A model generated the notes under the pieces. That model was given only the letters and a program-made list of their open reading frames with translations, searched no databases and had not been told where the DNA came from. From Gautieria morchelliformis (Eukaryota; Basidiomycota; Agaricomycetes; Gomphales; Gomphaceae): a DNA stretch of 64,000 nt. Below, piece by piece: positions 45,560 to 56,063 of this stretch. Made by a program: the position numbers and the translations under genes. The stretch's first letter is position 1; each line of letters opens with the position of its first letter. The stretch spans positions 1 to 64,000 of the forward strand of contig WHVA01000277.1 in assembly GCA_015179125.1 (NCBI GenBank). The letters run 5' to 3'.

Positions 45560-48500
45560 CACCATCATCCTCACGGATGATGACCTTCCTCGCCTCCGCG
45601 AGGAATGGATGGAACAGATCACTGACCTAGTCAGTGGGATTCCACACTGCTGTGGGAGATCAACCATGAGATCAATCTCATTTATCCCAACAAACACATG
45701 CGGTATCGACTACCGAAGTGCCCCGAACATTTCTGAGAGGAACTGTCGGCTAAGATATAACGATACACCACTGCAAAGTGGTGGATTCCGGCAGTCGCGC
45801 AGCAGGCCGTACCCATGCTGTGTGTGCTGAAAAAGAATGGTACATTACGGACCGTCTTCGATCTGCGACAGCAGAATGAGAACACGGTGAAGGACGTCAC
45901 GCCCTTCCCAGATCAGGATATCATCCGCAGCGACATGGCTCGCTGTCAGTATCCCACAAAACTCGATATGTTGGAAGCATACGAGCAGATCCGGATCCAT
46001 CCGGATCACATAGCAAAGACCACCTTTGCCACAATCCTTGGCACGTTTAGGAGCCAGGTGATACAGATGGGAGACTGCAACGCCCCATCAACGTTCCAAC
46101 GGCTGATGACAGCCATCTTCTGCGACTGCATAGGTCACTTCATCCATGTCTACATGGACAACATCTTCATTTTCTCGCTCTCGATACAAGAACATGAAGA
46201 GCACCTCTATATTGTCTTTGACAGACTGAGGAAGAACCACCTTTTTCTGAGCAAGAAAAAGGTTGACCTCTATTCCATCAGAATGGAGTGCCTTGGCCAC
46301 ATCATCGATGGCCGAGGGATACATGCCAATGAGGATAAGATGCAGCGCATCCGCGAGTGGCATAGGCCGTGGACGTTCAACGACGTCCAGCGTTTCCTTG
46401 GGATAGTACAGTATCTGGCGCATTACATGCGAGATGTTAGCGCATACACTACCCCACTATCGGGCTGTGCGCGTAACAACCGTCCATTCGAATGGACCCC
46501 ATTACTGGACAAAGGCTGGCAAAGCATTAAGGCGTTGGCCTGCAAGGCCCCGATCCTGCGTCCGATAGATGCACGGTGCCCAGAGCCGATCTGGGTGATC
46601 ACTGATGGGTCAAAAGCCGGCGTCGGTGCGGTATACGGCCAGGGCCCCAACTGGAACACCTGTTGGCCAGCCGGTTTCTTGTCAAAGAAGTTCAGTGTTG
46701 CTCAGCAACACTACCGCACTCACGAGCACCAGACAATCACGGTGCTCAAGGCTCTCATGAAATGGGAGGACAAACTGCTGGGACGAAGGTTCACCCTCGT
46801 CACAGACCACAAAGGGCTCGAATACTTCAGACCCAGAAGAGCCTATCTGTCCGCCAGGTCAGATGGTGGGAGTTTCTGTCACATTTCAACTTCAACACCG
46901 TGCATGTTGACGGTGTAGAGAACAAGGTAGTAGACTGCCTGTCGAGCTACTACGAGAGCGACATGAGTGATGACAATCACCCGGACCATGTCTTTGTGAA
47001 CACAGATGTGCGTTTAGACCCGGACGGTGAACTATTGCCCACCAACCGATATATCGAGCTGCGAACAGTGGCGACAAGACGGTCTAGATGCCTCGCGGAG
47101 AAGACTGAGGCGAGGATAATGGAATCCGCAACATTAAATGAGGGCTCACAAAAGCCCGCAAACGTTGCCGCATCACGCGAAGATGACGGCAAGGATGTCA
47201 GAGTCATAGCCGCAGGTAATGATGGCGCACCCCTGTGCCGGAGCATTGAACAAGGCGTAGACCTGTCCAAGGTCTTACGAGACGCATACCATAGGGACGC
47301 CATGTTTGCAAAGATTATGGAGCACCCGGATGCGCACCTGAGATTCGGAGTCCGGGACAGGCTGATCTGGACAAAGAACTAGCTCAAGAGAGACGTCATC
47401 GCCGTCCCCCGTTCTGTTCTTCAGGGGGGAAGGAGGCTGATCGAAATCATCATTGATCGAACACACCAGATAGTCGGTCACTACGGCCATCTGAAGACTT
47501 CGAACTATGTTCGAAGGTCATATTGGTGGCCGGGCATGAGCCCAGACATAGAGTCATTCTGCACATCATGCGCGAAGTGCCAGATGATGAAAACCGGGCC
47601 ACAATGGCCCAAAGGCCTACTACCAGCCTACCCATTCCGGATAGGCCGTGGCAGTCGATTGGCATCGACTTCATGGGGCCCCTGCCCAAGTCTAATGACT
47701 GTGACTACCTAATGGTAGTCATCAATCGACTAACGTTGCACGTCCACCTCGTCCCAACAACGACGAGCATGTCAGCCAAGGGAGTAGCCTGCCTGTTTCT
47801 GAAAGAGATCATTCGACTCCATGGGGTTCCCGACTCCATCATCTCGGATAGAGACTCGAAGTTCACATCGATCTTTTGGTGTGAACTACAGCAACTCATG
47901 GGGACTAAGCTCCTCATGTCTACTGCCTTCCATCCCCAAATGGATGGAGCGACCGAGCGGGCAAACCGCTCGCTAGGACAGATATTGCGCATGGTCATCA
48001 GAGATGATCAGAAGAATTGGGCATTGAAATGCCCAATGGTTGAGGTCGCCCTCAACAGCAATGTCAGCGCGACCACAGGGTTCGCACCCTTTGAGCTGAA
48101 CCACAGCTATATGCCACGGATAGATCTCCCCATAGCCGCGGACACCCCATTCAAAGGGGTATCCCGGTTCGCACATCAGGCAAGATGGAACCTGATGGCG
48201 GCACATGATGCAATCATTGAGCATTGAGTGATGCAAACATTTCATGCAAACAAGAAACGTATGGCGAGCGACATGTACGTGGCCAATGACCGCGTCTACT
48301 TCTCGACCCAAAACCTAACTCTCCTGAAAGGAAGAGCCAGAAAACTAGTTCCACGGTACATCAGGCCATACTGCGTCGTCGAGGCGCATAACGATGCCTC
48401 GACGGTGACCCTTGAGCTTCCCGACAAGCTGAAAAGCCGTCGCATATCTCCGGTCTTTTATTCAAGCCTCGTATGACGATACGAGGCTAACAACGACGAA

Positions 48501-48746
48501 TTATTCCCTCGTCGTGAGGCCAAGTCATTTTATGACTTTGGAGTGAATGACGATGAGGAGTGGCTCGTTGACGAGATTATCGCACATCAATGGATAAACT
48601 CGACGGACCTGGAGTTCCAGGTCCGCTGGACCCTAGGCGACGTGACATGGGAACCCATGTCGTCATGCAAGGATCTTGAAGCCCTAGATAGCTATCTAGA
48701 GCTTCGGGGGGTGAGAAAACCACGCGACCTCCCCAGACACCGCTAG
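45560..48746 (+). pseudogene. G1 pol: RT, RNase H, integrase, chromodomain (broken)
   Basis: RT runs from about 45590 to 46500: GTLRTVFDLRQQNE, KLDMLEAYEQIRI, and the catalytic box, which reads YMDN at 46151-46162 instead of YxDD. RNase H: TDGSKAGVGAVYG and TDHKGLEYF. Integrase: HHCC finger (HQIVGHYGH..CTSCAKCQ), DFMGPLP, SDRDSKFTS, and HPQMDGATERANRSL. The 3' end is a chromodomain, EEWLVDEIIAHQW..FQVRWTLGDVTWEPMSSC (48555-48670). Stops at about 47380, 48225 and 48474 and frame shifts at about 46860 and 47600 break it. Confidence 0.9.
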
Positions 48747-48748
48747 AC

Positions 48749-49204
48749 ATGTCTGTCACATGCATACCACGTGATGCATTTTCGCCTCAGATCTTTCCGA
48801 GGGCACATCGCTTCTTGGAAGCAAACCACCATCATCTACCCACAAAGATGATGCCCCCCAAAGATGGGATGGACGTTGATCCATCAACGTCCATGACGCG
48901 TGCAAAGGCCCTGAGACAGGGGGCCGCAGACATCCTACGAGCTCCAGTCGACCAAGAACACTGGATGATCATAGGATGGGAAGACGCTTTGGCAATCATT
49001 CACCCAGACGATTGCGCCACATGCATGGACTACACCACGCACCTACGGGCTGCAACAGGCACCTGCAAGGTCAAACTGCGGGATGAAGACATCGGCGACG
49101 CCGTCGATGCAGCCTGGGGATGGCTCCCAAGGGGCATCGTGCGTGACGCGTGGGAGGAGCCCCTCTGGGACATCCATGACCTCAAGAAGGGAGGATATTC
49201 ATAA
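48749..49204 (+). CDS. G1 ORF-A, unknown small protein downstream of integrase
   Basis: An open frame of up to 151 codons beginning just after the pol stop; a Met at 48848 (MMPPKDGMDVDP) is the more natural start. Acidic, Trp-rich end (AAWGWLPRGIVRDAWEEPLWDIHDL). No family recognised. It lies where retroviral-like elements may carry an extra gene, and the copia element is inserted 14 bp after its stop. Confidence 0.5.
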   Translation: MSVTCIPRDAFSPQIFPRAHRFLEANHHHLPTKMMPPKDGMDVDPSTSMTRAKALRQGAADILRAPVDQEHWMIIGWEDALAIIHPDDCATCMDYTTHLRAATGTCKVKLRDEDIGDAVDAAWGWLPRGIVRDAWEEPLWDIHDLKKGGYS

Positions 49205-49217
49205 TGGTTATGTAATA

Positions 49218-49386
49218 TGTTGAATACCATCGCTCAACCATTAGTCATTCTATGGTCACTCGTAGTTCCTATTTCCATCTCCTACCAAATCCCTTAGTTA
49301 CAGTAGCTACAGTCGCTGTATATTTTTCTGAGACTCGCCAGTCGAATATCATCTTCTTTATCCCTAACTATCATCTACTCTCTTCA
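49218..49386 (+). repeat. 5' LTR of copia element
   Basis: 169 bp, TG..CA, matches 53549-53717 with six substitutions. Confidence 0.95.
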
Positions 49387-49398
49387 GGTTATGGGCCC
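49387..49398 (+). promoter_or_regulatory. Copia primer binding site (half-tRNA type)
   Basis: ggttatgggccc directly follows the LTR. It is complementary, with one mismatch, to the anticodon-loop half of initiator tRNA-Met (GGGCTCATAACC), the internal primer site used by copia and several fungal Ty1-like elements. Confidence 0.7.
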
Positions 49399-49455
49399 CA
49401 CGCTCTAAACCATAATCCTAAGTAAAGTAGAAAACTTCCTGTAACAATCGCTGTC

Positions 49456-52400
49456 ATGTCTGCCCTCACACAGCCGAGCTCCCTATATCGGATCGAACCA
49501 CTCACCGGAGACAATTATCCCGCGTGGAAGGAGAAGATGCGATGGATCTTGCTTGAGCAAGATCTATTGGAACATGCATCGGGTCAGGCGACGAAACCAG
49601 TGCTGGCCGACGACAAAAACGTAACGGCCCCGGAGAAACAGGCGATCGCAGATTGGATGAAAAGGGATCAACAGGCTTTCGCGGCAATCAGCTTGCATAT
49701 CAGTGATGACTACCTAGTCTATACATACGGTGCCACGATGGCACGCAATGTGTGGCTAGCCCTGCTTACAATCTTCGAGGCAAGAGGGCCGTTGGGTATA
49801 ATAAACGTACATCGGGATTTCTTCTGCACTTTCATAGCCAAAGGCGGCAACATGGAAGAACATATACGAAAGCTGTGTAGCCTCCAACAGCAGCTGCACA
49901 CACTCGGTGATCTAGTCAGCGATCGCGACTTCTGCAACGCACTGCTCACCTCACTCCCCGGCTCCTGGTCCACGTTCCTTACAGCGATCAATGCCGCCCT
50001 TCCCACGCTCTCCTCTGACGTACTCATAGCTCGAGTCCTCGAAGAGGATCGAACTCGGCGCTCCACTCACGGCACGGAGATGGCCTTGAGGGCGCAGGAC
50101 AAGCACGGAAAGGGGTGCAATGGATGTAATGATGGCGGTGCCACAAAAGGGAAGTGTAATAATTGTGGCAAAAAGGGGCACTGGGTCAAAGATTGCTGGG
50201 CCAAGGGTGGCGGCAAAGAGGGGCAACCGCCAAAGTGGTGGAAAGATCCAGCTAAGAACTCAAATGCAGACTCTACTAAACAAGCTACCGAAAGCAAAAA
50301 CACTGCTGACGACTTTGCGTTCGCCGCCATAGAGTCGGCGGACCCCGAGCCAGGTGATCACTCATCCATTGCTGAAGATCTATCGTGTCGCGCCATCATC
50401 TCTGCATCAGAGTGGCTGGTGGACATGGGATCGACGACACATATCGCCCGAAACAGGGGTGACTTTATTGAGTTCAGTTCAGACCTATCAGAGATTGAGG
50501 GCATTGCCCCCAGGAGCCCTTTGAAGACTCTAGGCCGTGGGATTGTCCAAATGGAATTCAAGGCCGGCGACCACACGTTTACGGTGAGGCTAACGGACGT
50601 GAAGCATGCTCCTGACGCACCAAATAACATTCTCAGCATCGGGAGGCTCACGGACATGGAGCATGTAGCTCTGTTCACCAACAACGGCGTGAAATTCTGC
50701 TCCCGGTCTGAGACGGTCTTCGCCGAGGGGCGCAAGGTAGGGCATGTGTACCTCATGCGTGCCCGGATCCGCCCTGCCATTCAGACGGACTTCGCCGCTG
50801 TGGCTAAGCCAAAGTCCTGGGACTCCTGGCATCGCATCCTCGGACATGTCAACATCGGCGCAATCAAATTGATGAAAGCGCGCGAACTTGTCACTGGGAT
50901 GGATGTAGACACGGGAGCGCCGGTGACGCAATGTGTTGCTTGCATTCAGGGCAAGCATCACGTGGAACCGTTCCCCAAACAGGCGGAAGACGCTGCTACA
51001 GTGGTAGGCGATCTGACCGTCTCTGACGTTTGGGGACCGGTGAATACAGAGGGCCCGGCGTGGGAACGGTATTTTTACTCGTTTACCGATGCCAAAAGCA
51101 GGTATTCCACCATCTATTTCAGCCACACCAAGGACGGCGTCCTTGATCGTTTCAAGGAATACGCCACCCTGGTTGAAACACAGACTGGGCACCTGCTTAA
51201 GCGCCTGCGCAGCGATGGAGGCGGAGAATATATTAACGGCCCATTTAGAGACTTCTGCGCCCAGAGAGGAATCATAATGGAATCTACCACCCCTTACTCA
51301 CCAGCCCAGAACGGCATTGCCGAACGCCTGAATCGCACCTTGCTCGAACATGCTTGCGCCATGATATTTGCAAAACAAGCGCCCAAGCTTTTATGGCCAG
51401 AAGCCGTCGCCTACACCTGTTATATCAAGAACAGGATGCCCACTCGAGCCCTTGGCGCAGACATGACGCCGTTCGAGGCCTTTTTTTGGCAAGAAACCTG
51501 ACATCGGGAGGTTGGAAGAATTCAGTAAAAAATTCTGGGTCCAAGTCCCGGACCAGCGTCGTACTAAATTAGAGCCAAAATCCAAGCAACACATCTTTAC
51601 CGGCATCGCACCTAATGCTAAAGCTTGGCGTTTCTACAATGTCCACACACGCCACATCCAGACCTCCCGCAACATCATCTTCGATGACGTCGACAACGCC
51701 ATTCATCCAGTCCCTGAGGACGATGACCTGGTGGTCAGGCCGCCTGCAGGGAACACCACCAGGGCCGCCCAGCCGGTCCCGGCCCCCGCTTCAGCTGCGG
51801 CGCCTCCAGTGGAGGCCGCTGCTGTGCCTGTGGCTGCGGAACCAAAGGTGGATCCAAGGCGCAGCACCAGGATTGCGGGTAAACCCATGCCTGATTACCG
51901 CCACATGCATGAGGGAGAGCGGGCGTTGTCAGCGATGAAGATCGTGACAGAGCCCGCGTCCTATGCTGAGGTGCTGCGCCACGCAGATTACCCAATATGG
52001 CAGAAAGCCATGGAGACTGAGATGGAGCAGCATGCTGAGGTGGGCACGTGGACGCTGGTTGAGTTACCAGCGGGGAAGAACGTGGTAGGCAGCCGATGGG
52101 TGTACGCGGCTAAGACTAATGCAGAGGGGAAATTTTACCTCGGAAAAGCGAGGGTGGTTGCGCAGGGGTTCATGCAATGACCCGGCATGGATTACTTTGA
52201 GGTCACGTCACCAGTTGTCAAATTAGACAGTCTCCGGCTCATCCTCGCTATCGCCATCCAAAAGGGATGGGAGATCGGGATGATGGATGTCAAAGGTGTG
52301 GATCTTAATTCTACCCTAGATGAGGAGATATACATGCGCCAGCCGGACGGTTTTGACGATGGATCGGGTCGTGTGCTCAAATTGCACCGGGCTATTTACG

Positions 52401-53491
52401 GTTTGAAGCAGTCAGGCCGCTCCTGGTACAAGAAGCTCACGACAGTCTTGCTGGATGACGGGTTCACGCGGTGTCACGCAGATGACTGCGTTTTCTACAA
52501 AAAGACCGGCGACCGGCTCACCATCATTACTATTTACGTCGATGACCTCGGTCTTTTCGCCAGTTCTAAGATGCTGATGGCGAGCGTTAAGACCCTCCTC
52601 CATTCTAATTTCACTATGAAGGACCTTGGCGAGATGCTCAAGATCCTCGGGATCAGGGTCTAGATTGACCCAAACCACGATTTCATTAAACTCTCCCAAG
52701 GCCATTACATCGACATCATTGTCCAGCAATTCAATCTGGACGAAGCACCGCCAGTCGACACTCCCGTCCTGCATGATATCAAAACTCTGGAGCCGCACCC
52801 TGATGGTGATCGTGCACCAGGCGCACCAGACGCACCAGACGCCCAAGCGATCGCCTTGATGTATGCTGTTCTAGGATCCCACCCTGACATCGTGTTCGCC
52901 GTCCAGCAGCTGAGTCAACATAGGCACGATTTCAGTGAGGCTCACTGGACGGCAGTTAAACGCGTTATACGTTACTTGAAGGGCACTCGCGACGTGGGCG
53001 TTGTGTTGCGCCGCTCCTCTTCCACTCCCCTCATCGAGATCTATTCCGATGCGGACTTCGCGGGTCTAGCTGACTCTCATTCAGTGGGGGGTTTTATCGG
53101 TTTTTATCACGGCTGTATCACCACGTGGGTATCTAAGAAGCAAACCCGGATTGCTCTGTCTACAACAGAGTCCGAGTCTATGGCCTTGATCCCTGGCACC
53201 AAGCACGCCCTGTGGGTCTGCCATTTCCTCCAGGAACTTGGGCTGCCCCTTGCCAGACCGATCCACATCTATTGTGACAACATGCAGACGATCGTGAATC
53301 TCCAGGATGTTTCCCATCACCCCTGCACCAAACACTTCCGCGTCGAGGGGCACTGGCTCTGAGAACTCATCGATCACGGTGACGCCGAGATCACCTACGT
53401 CAGGTCCGCTGAGAATGTCGCCGATGTTTGCATGAAGGCTCTGCCTTTGGCTCAACACCGGTTCTTGATTCATAATTTAGGCATGTTGTGA
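49456..53491 (+). pseudogene. Copia gag-pol (one frameshift, three stops)
   Basis: Gag: NYPAWKEKMRWILLEQ; zinc knuckle CNNCGKKGHWVKDC (about 50158-50200). Protease-like DMGSTTHI (usual DSG has Met in place of Ser). Integrase: HRILGHVN..CVACIQGKH, SDVWGP, RSDGGGEYI, SPAQNGIAERLNR. The frame shifts in the T run at 51481-51487 (seven T where six keep frame). RT: YVDD intact at 52534-52545. RNase H: YSDADFAGL and TTESESMAL. Stops at 52178 (TGA), 52661 (TAG) and 53360 (TGA) sit where relatives have Arg or Gln/Glu; the two TGA fit CGA to TGA. Confidence 0.92.
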
Positions 53492-53548
53492 TCATCCCCT
53501 CCTGTATCCCATCATATTTCTTTTTGATTTGTTTCACTCGGGGGGGTC

Positions 53549-53717
53549 TGTTGAATACCATCGCTCAACCATTAGTCATTCTATGGTCACTTGTGGTTCC
53601 TATTTCCATCTCCTACTGAATCCCTTAGTTACAGTAGCTACAGTCGCTGGATATTTTTCTGAGACTCGCCGGTCGAATATCATCTTCTTTATCCCTAACT
53701 ATCATCTACTCTCTTCA
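53549..53717 (+). repeat. 3' LTR of copia element
   Basis: 169 bp, preceded by a run of seven G and followed by the target duplication TAATA. Confidence 0.95.
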
Positions 53718-53722
53718 TAATA

Positions 53723-54080
53723 CAGCATATATGAGTATATAATATATACTATAAGAGTATTAATAACAACATATAGGAATATATAGTAGTATTTATAAGG
53801 AGAATAATAGATGTTATTAGATGATTCTGTATACATTTAAACATCTCGAAGATATATATACATATGAGAGAGTATTAGACTACAAGATAGAGTAACAGAT
53901 ACTTGGAGAGATACTTGTAACAGATATGAGTAGGAGTATTAGTATGACTAGTTATAATGAGAGAGTATTAGACTACCATATGGAGTAATAGTAGTTGTGT
54001 AGATATTTGTAATATATATGAATAGTTATAATGATATAGTGTATATTAAAAGTGGGTAGAAAAAATAAGAAGAGGCGTAA
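53723..54080 (+). other. Very AT-rich segment inside G1
   Basis: About 360 bp of A+T-rich sequence unlike the rest of G1. It carries an imperfect duplication beginning gagagagtattagacta at about 53864 and 53959 (95-bp step). No coding signal. Confidence 0.6.
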
Positions 54081-54240
54081 AAATAAGAATGGGTGTTCTC
54101 GACGGTGGAGCCCCGCTCGGGGAGGCACAAAAGAAAATTTATTTATATCCCAACAATAAGATTGGCATGTACTTTCGTCCTCTTCTTTTCTATAATTTGA
54201 GAATAAAATGGGTGAAGCTACAGGTAATAAAAAGTTGTGA

Positions 54241-55814
54241 GCATCCGCCAAGGAGGTCAAGGACTTGGAACGCGCGGTCAAAGACTGCGATGACGCGGTC
54301 GAAGCCGAGCGCGCCAAAATAAAAGATCTTGAGGAGCAGCTGAGCCCAACCCAGCTCCAGCTCAAGTTCGCCCACGCAGCCTCAAAAAGGCCGCACCATG
54401 ACCCGGCCACAGACCCAGTGGCTGGGCCCTCATCATCTCGCGCGATGGCCCCCTTGCCAGTGCACGCAACATCAGGGCTAGCGTCCCAATTATCGGCTCC
54501 CACCCCGACAACGACAACGACAGAGGGGCGGAGCGCACCATCTGATGCAGCATACGGCGTCCCAGAGGGATGGGAGGCCAACTCCTCTGTCTGGAAGACA
54601 TACACCCAGAAAGGGCGCAGCGGCTAGCCGAGCAGCCGAAAAAGAAGCGCAAGAAATTGCACGGCACCCCCAACACCATCAATGGTTTAGCCATTGCGAG
54701 GGAAAGTGCGATCAGCACATACCTGGTGGCGTCACCGTTGCACACGGTCAATGACCCAGCCCTACAACGGCAGGTAGCATTTGTCGAGGCCCAATACATC
54801 AGGCCTCACGTGGACCTGCCACCACTGGCAGGGACAGTTCACCCTCCCTACCCGGGGGAGGGAGTGATCATACCACTCGGAGACCCACCGGTCTCTGAGA
54901 TGGGCCTCCTACCACGACCAGTAGGAAAGGCTCAACAGTGTCGTACTCAATGGTACGACGTCTGCCTGCTCAATGACCCACGCTTCGTTGAGCTCATAGC
55001 ATGTGCAAAAGAAATGCCGCAACTCGCACGCACACGCAAGATGATCGGCATGTTCAAGCGCATCGAGCGTGAGCAACGCGCTCGCAATCCCAAAAGGGAT
55101 TGTCTCGTGATAGCGAGCGGTACCCCGCACGACATCGCCGCCATCCTAAGGGGTTGGATACACAACCCCAAAGGAATCCCATCTGCCATCCGTGACAACG
55201 CGGATGGAACCTTCAACCTAGACGACATGGACATCTGGATGTGGTTGAAGGCCCTCGTGCCCTGTGTTAAAGGGGTCACGTCACCCCTCAAGTTGAGACT
55301 TCTCGACTTGTTCGGCTCGACCAACCAATGGTCGAGCTTCGTCGATGCCAGGGAATGCCTGACACTGCAGAGCACCAGTCTGCAGCTCTCCATCACGGGC
55401 CCATATCCCGCGAACGAGCGATGCGCATTGAACAGTACGTTTAATGCAGCATCACCGGCGCAGCATTCAGTGCCGCCGCTCAAGAGGGCCAACAAAAGGT
55501 CCTCGAGACCAGCCACGTCAGGGCCATGGTGCCACGACCGCTCACCCACGCTCAGCTCGATCAAGAGCTGGCGCACTTCTGGCCTCCTCCCCAGGCTGAG
55601 GACCTGGCCGTCAAGGCCATGCTCCGTGAGGATGCAGGCCCCATCAACCAAGCAGAAACCACCGGGTGGGGCAGAACCGCCTCACCCAACCACCCCCACG
55701 GATGCGGAGGTGCCTCCGGAGGAGTCACGTGCTCCACCGGCCCCGTATGATGACGATGTCATCGTATCGGAAACATTAGAGGACTCCATCATGGATGACC
55801 TCTATGAGTCCTAG
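54241..55814 (+). CDS. G1 ORF-B: coiled coil plus NLS-bearing protein before the 3' LTR
   Basis: Frame 1 opens after TGA at 54238 with a heptad-rich coiled coil (EVKDLERAVKDCDDAVEAE, IKDLEEQL), then a Ser/Pro/Thr linker, and ends at a stop near 54627. Frame 2 takes over near 54608 and runs to 55814; one extra G in GAAAGGGCGC (about 54608) would fuse both into about 520 codons. Frame 2 starts with PKKKRKK, a classical monopartite nuclear localisation motif, then a folded-looking region (QQCRTQWYDVCLLNDPRFVELIACAKEM, GMFKRIEREQ, DDMDIWMWLKALVPCV, LRLLDLFGSTNQWSSF) and an acidic Pro-rich tail. No membrane segment or signal peptide, so not an envelope. Function unknown. Confidence 0.65.
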
Positions 55815-55848
55815 TTGGTCCCCTATAGTTGTCTATAGAGGGGGAGGG

Positions 55849-56063
55849 TGTAAATAACCTATGTATCATACATGTATACTAGTTATTACATAACCCCAGT
55901 GGGACCCTTAGGGACCCACTGTATAGTTTATGCGTGGGAACCAGTCAGTGGTTCCCATCGCATCTTACCCTTACACTGTCACTATGTAGCATTCAGAATA
56001 CCACTCATTGGTCAAGTTCTGCTGTGCCCTTGTGATACAAGGCAAAAGATCAACATCTTTACA
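55849..56063 (+). repeat. 3' LTR of G1
   Basis: 215 bp, preceded by a purine tract (agagggggaggg) and followed by GCTTG, the second copy of the target duplication. Confidence 0.92.

Larger units (their letters stand above)
49218..53717 (+). mobile_element. Complete Ty1/copia element inserted in G1
   Basis: LTRs 49218-49386 and 53549-53717 (169 bp each, 6 differences, 3.6 percent; TGTTGAATACC..CTCTCTTCA). Perfect 5-bp duplication TAATA (49213-49217 and 53718-53722). Primer site directly after the 5' LTR, purine tract cggggggg before the 3' LTR, gag-protease-integrase-RT-RNase H order. A full copy, but with internal stops. Confidence 0.96.
41517..56063 (+). mobile_element. Ty3/gypsy chromovirus G1 inserted in G2, with extra 3' ORFs
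   Basis: LTRs at 41517-41731 and 55849-56063 (215 bp each, 8 differences, about 3.7 percent). Target duplication ACTTG (41512-41516) and GCTTG (56064-56068), one mismatch. Internal order: gag, zinc knuckle, protease, RT, RNase H, integrase with HHCC finger, chromodomain, then ORF-A and ORF-B before a polypurine tract (agagggggaggg) and the 3' LTR. Hosts a MITE (42612-43013) and a copia element (49218-53717); without them it is about 9.6 kb. Many CGA to TGA changes. Confidence 0.92.

Noticed and set aside
54241..55814. Retroviral-type envelope gene
   Set aside because: No signal peptide, no transmembrane helix, no furin-like site. It carries a nuclear localisation motif and a coiled coil instead.
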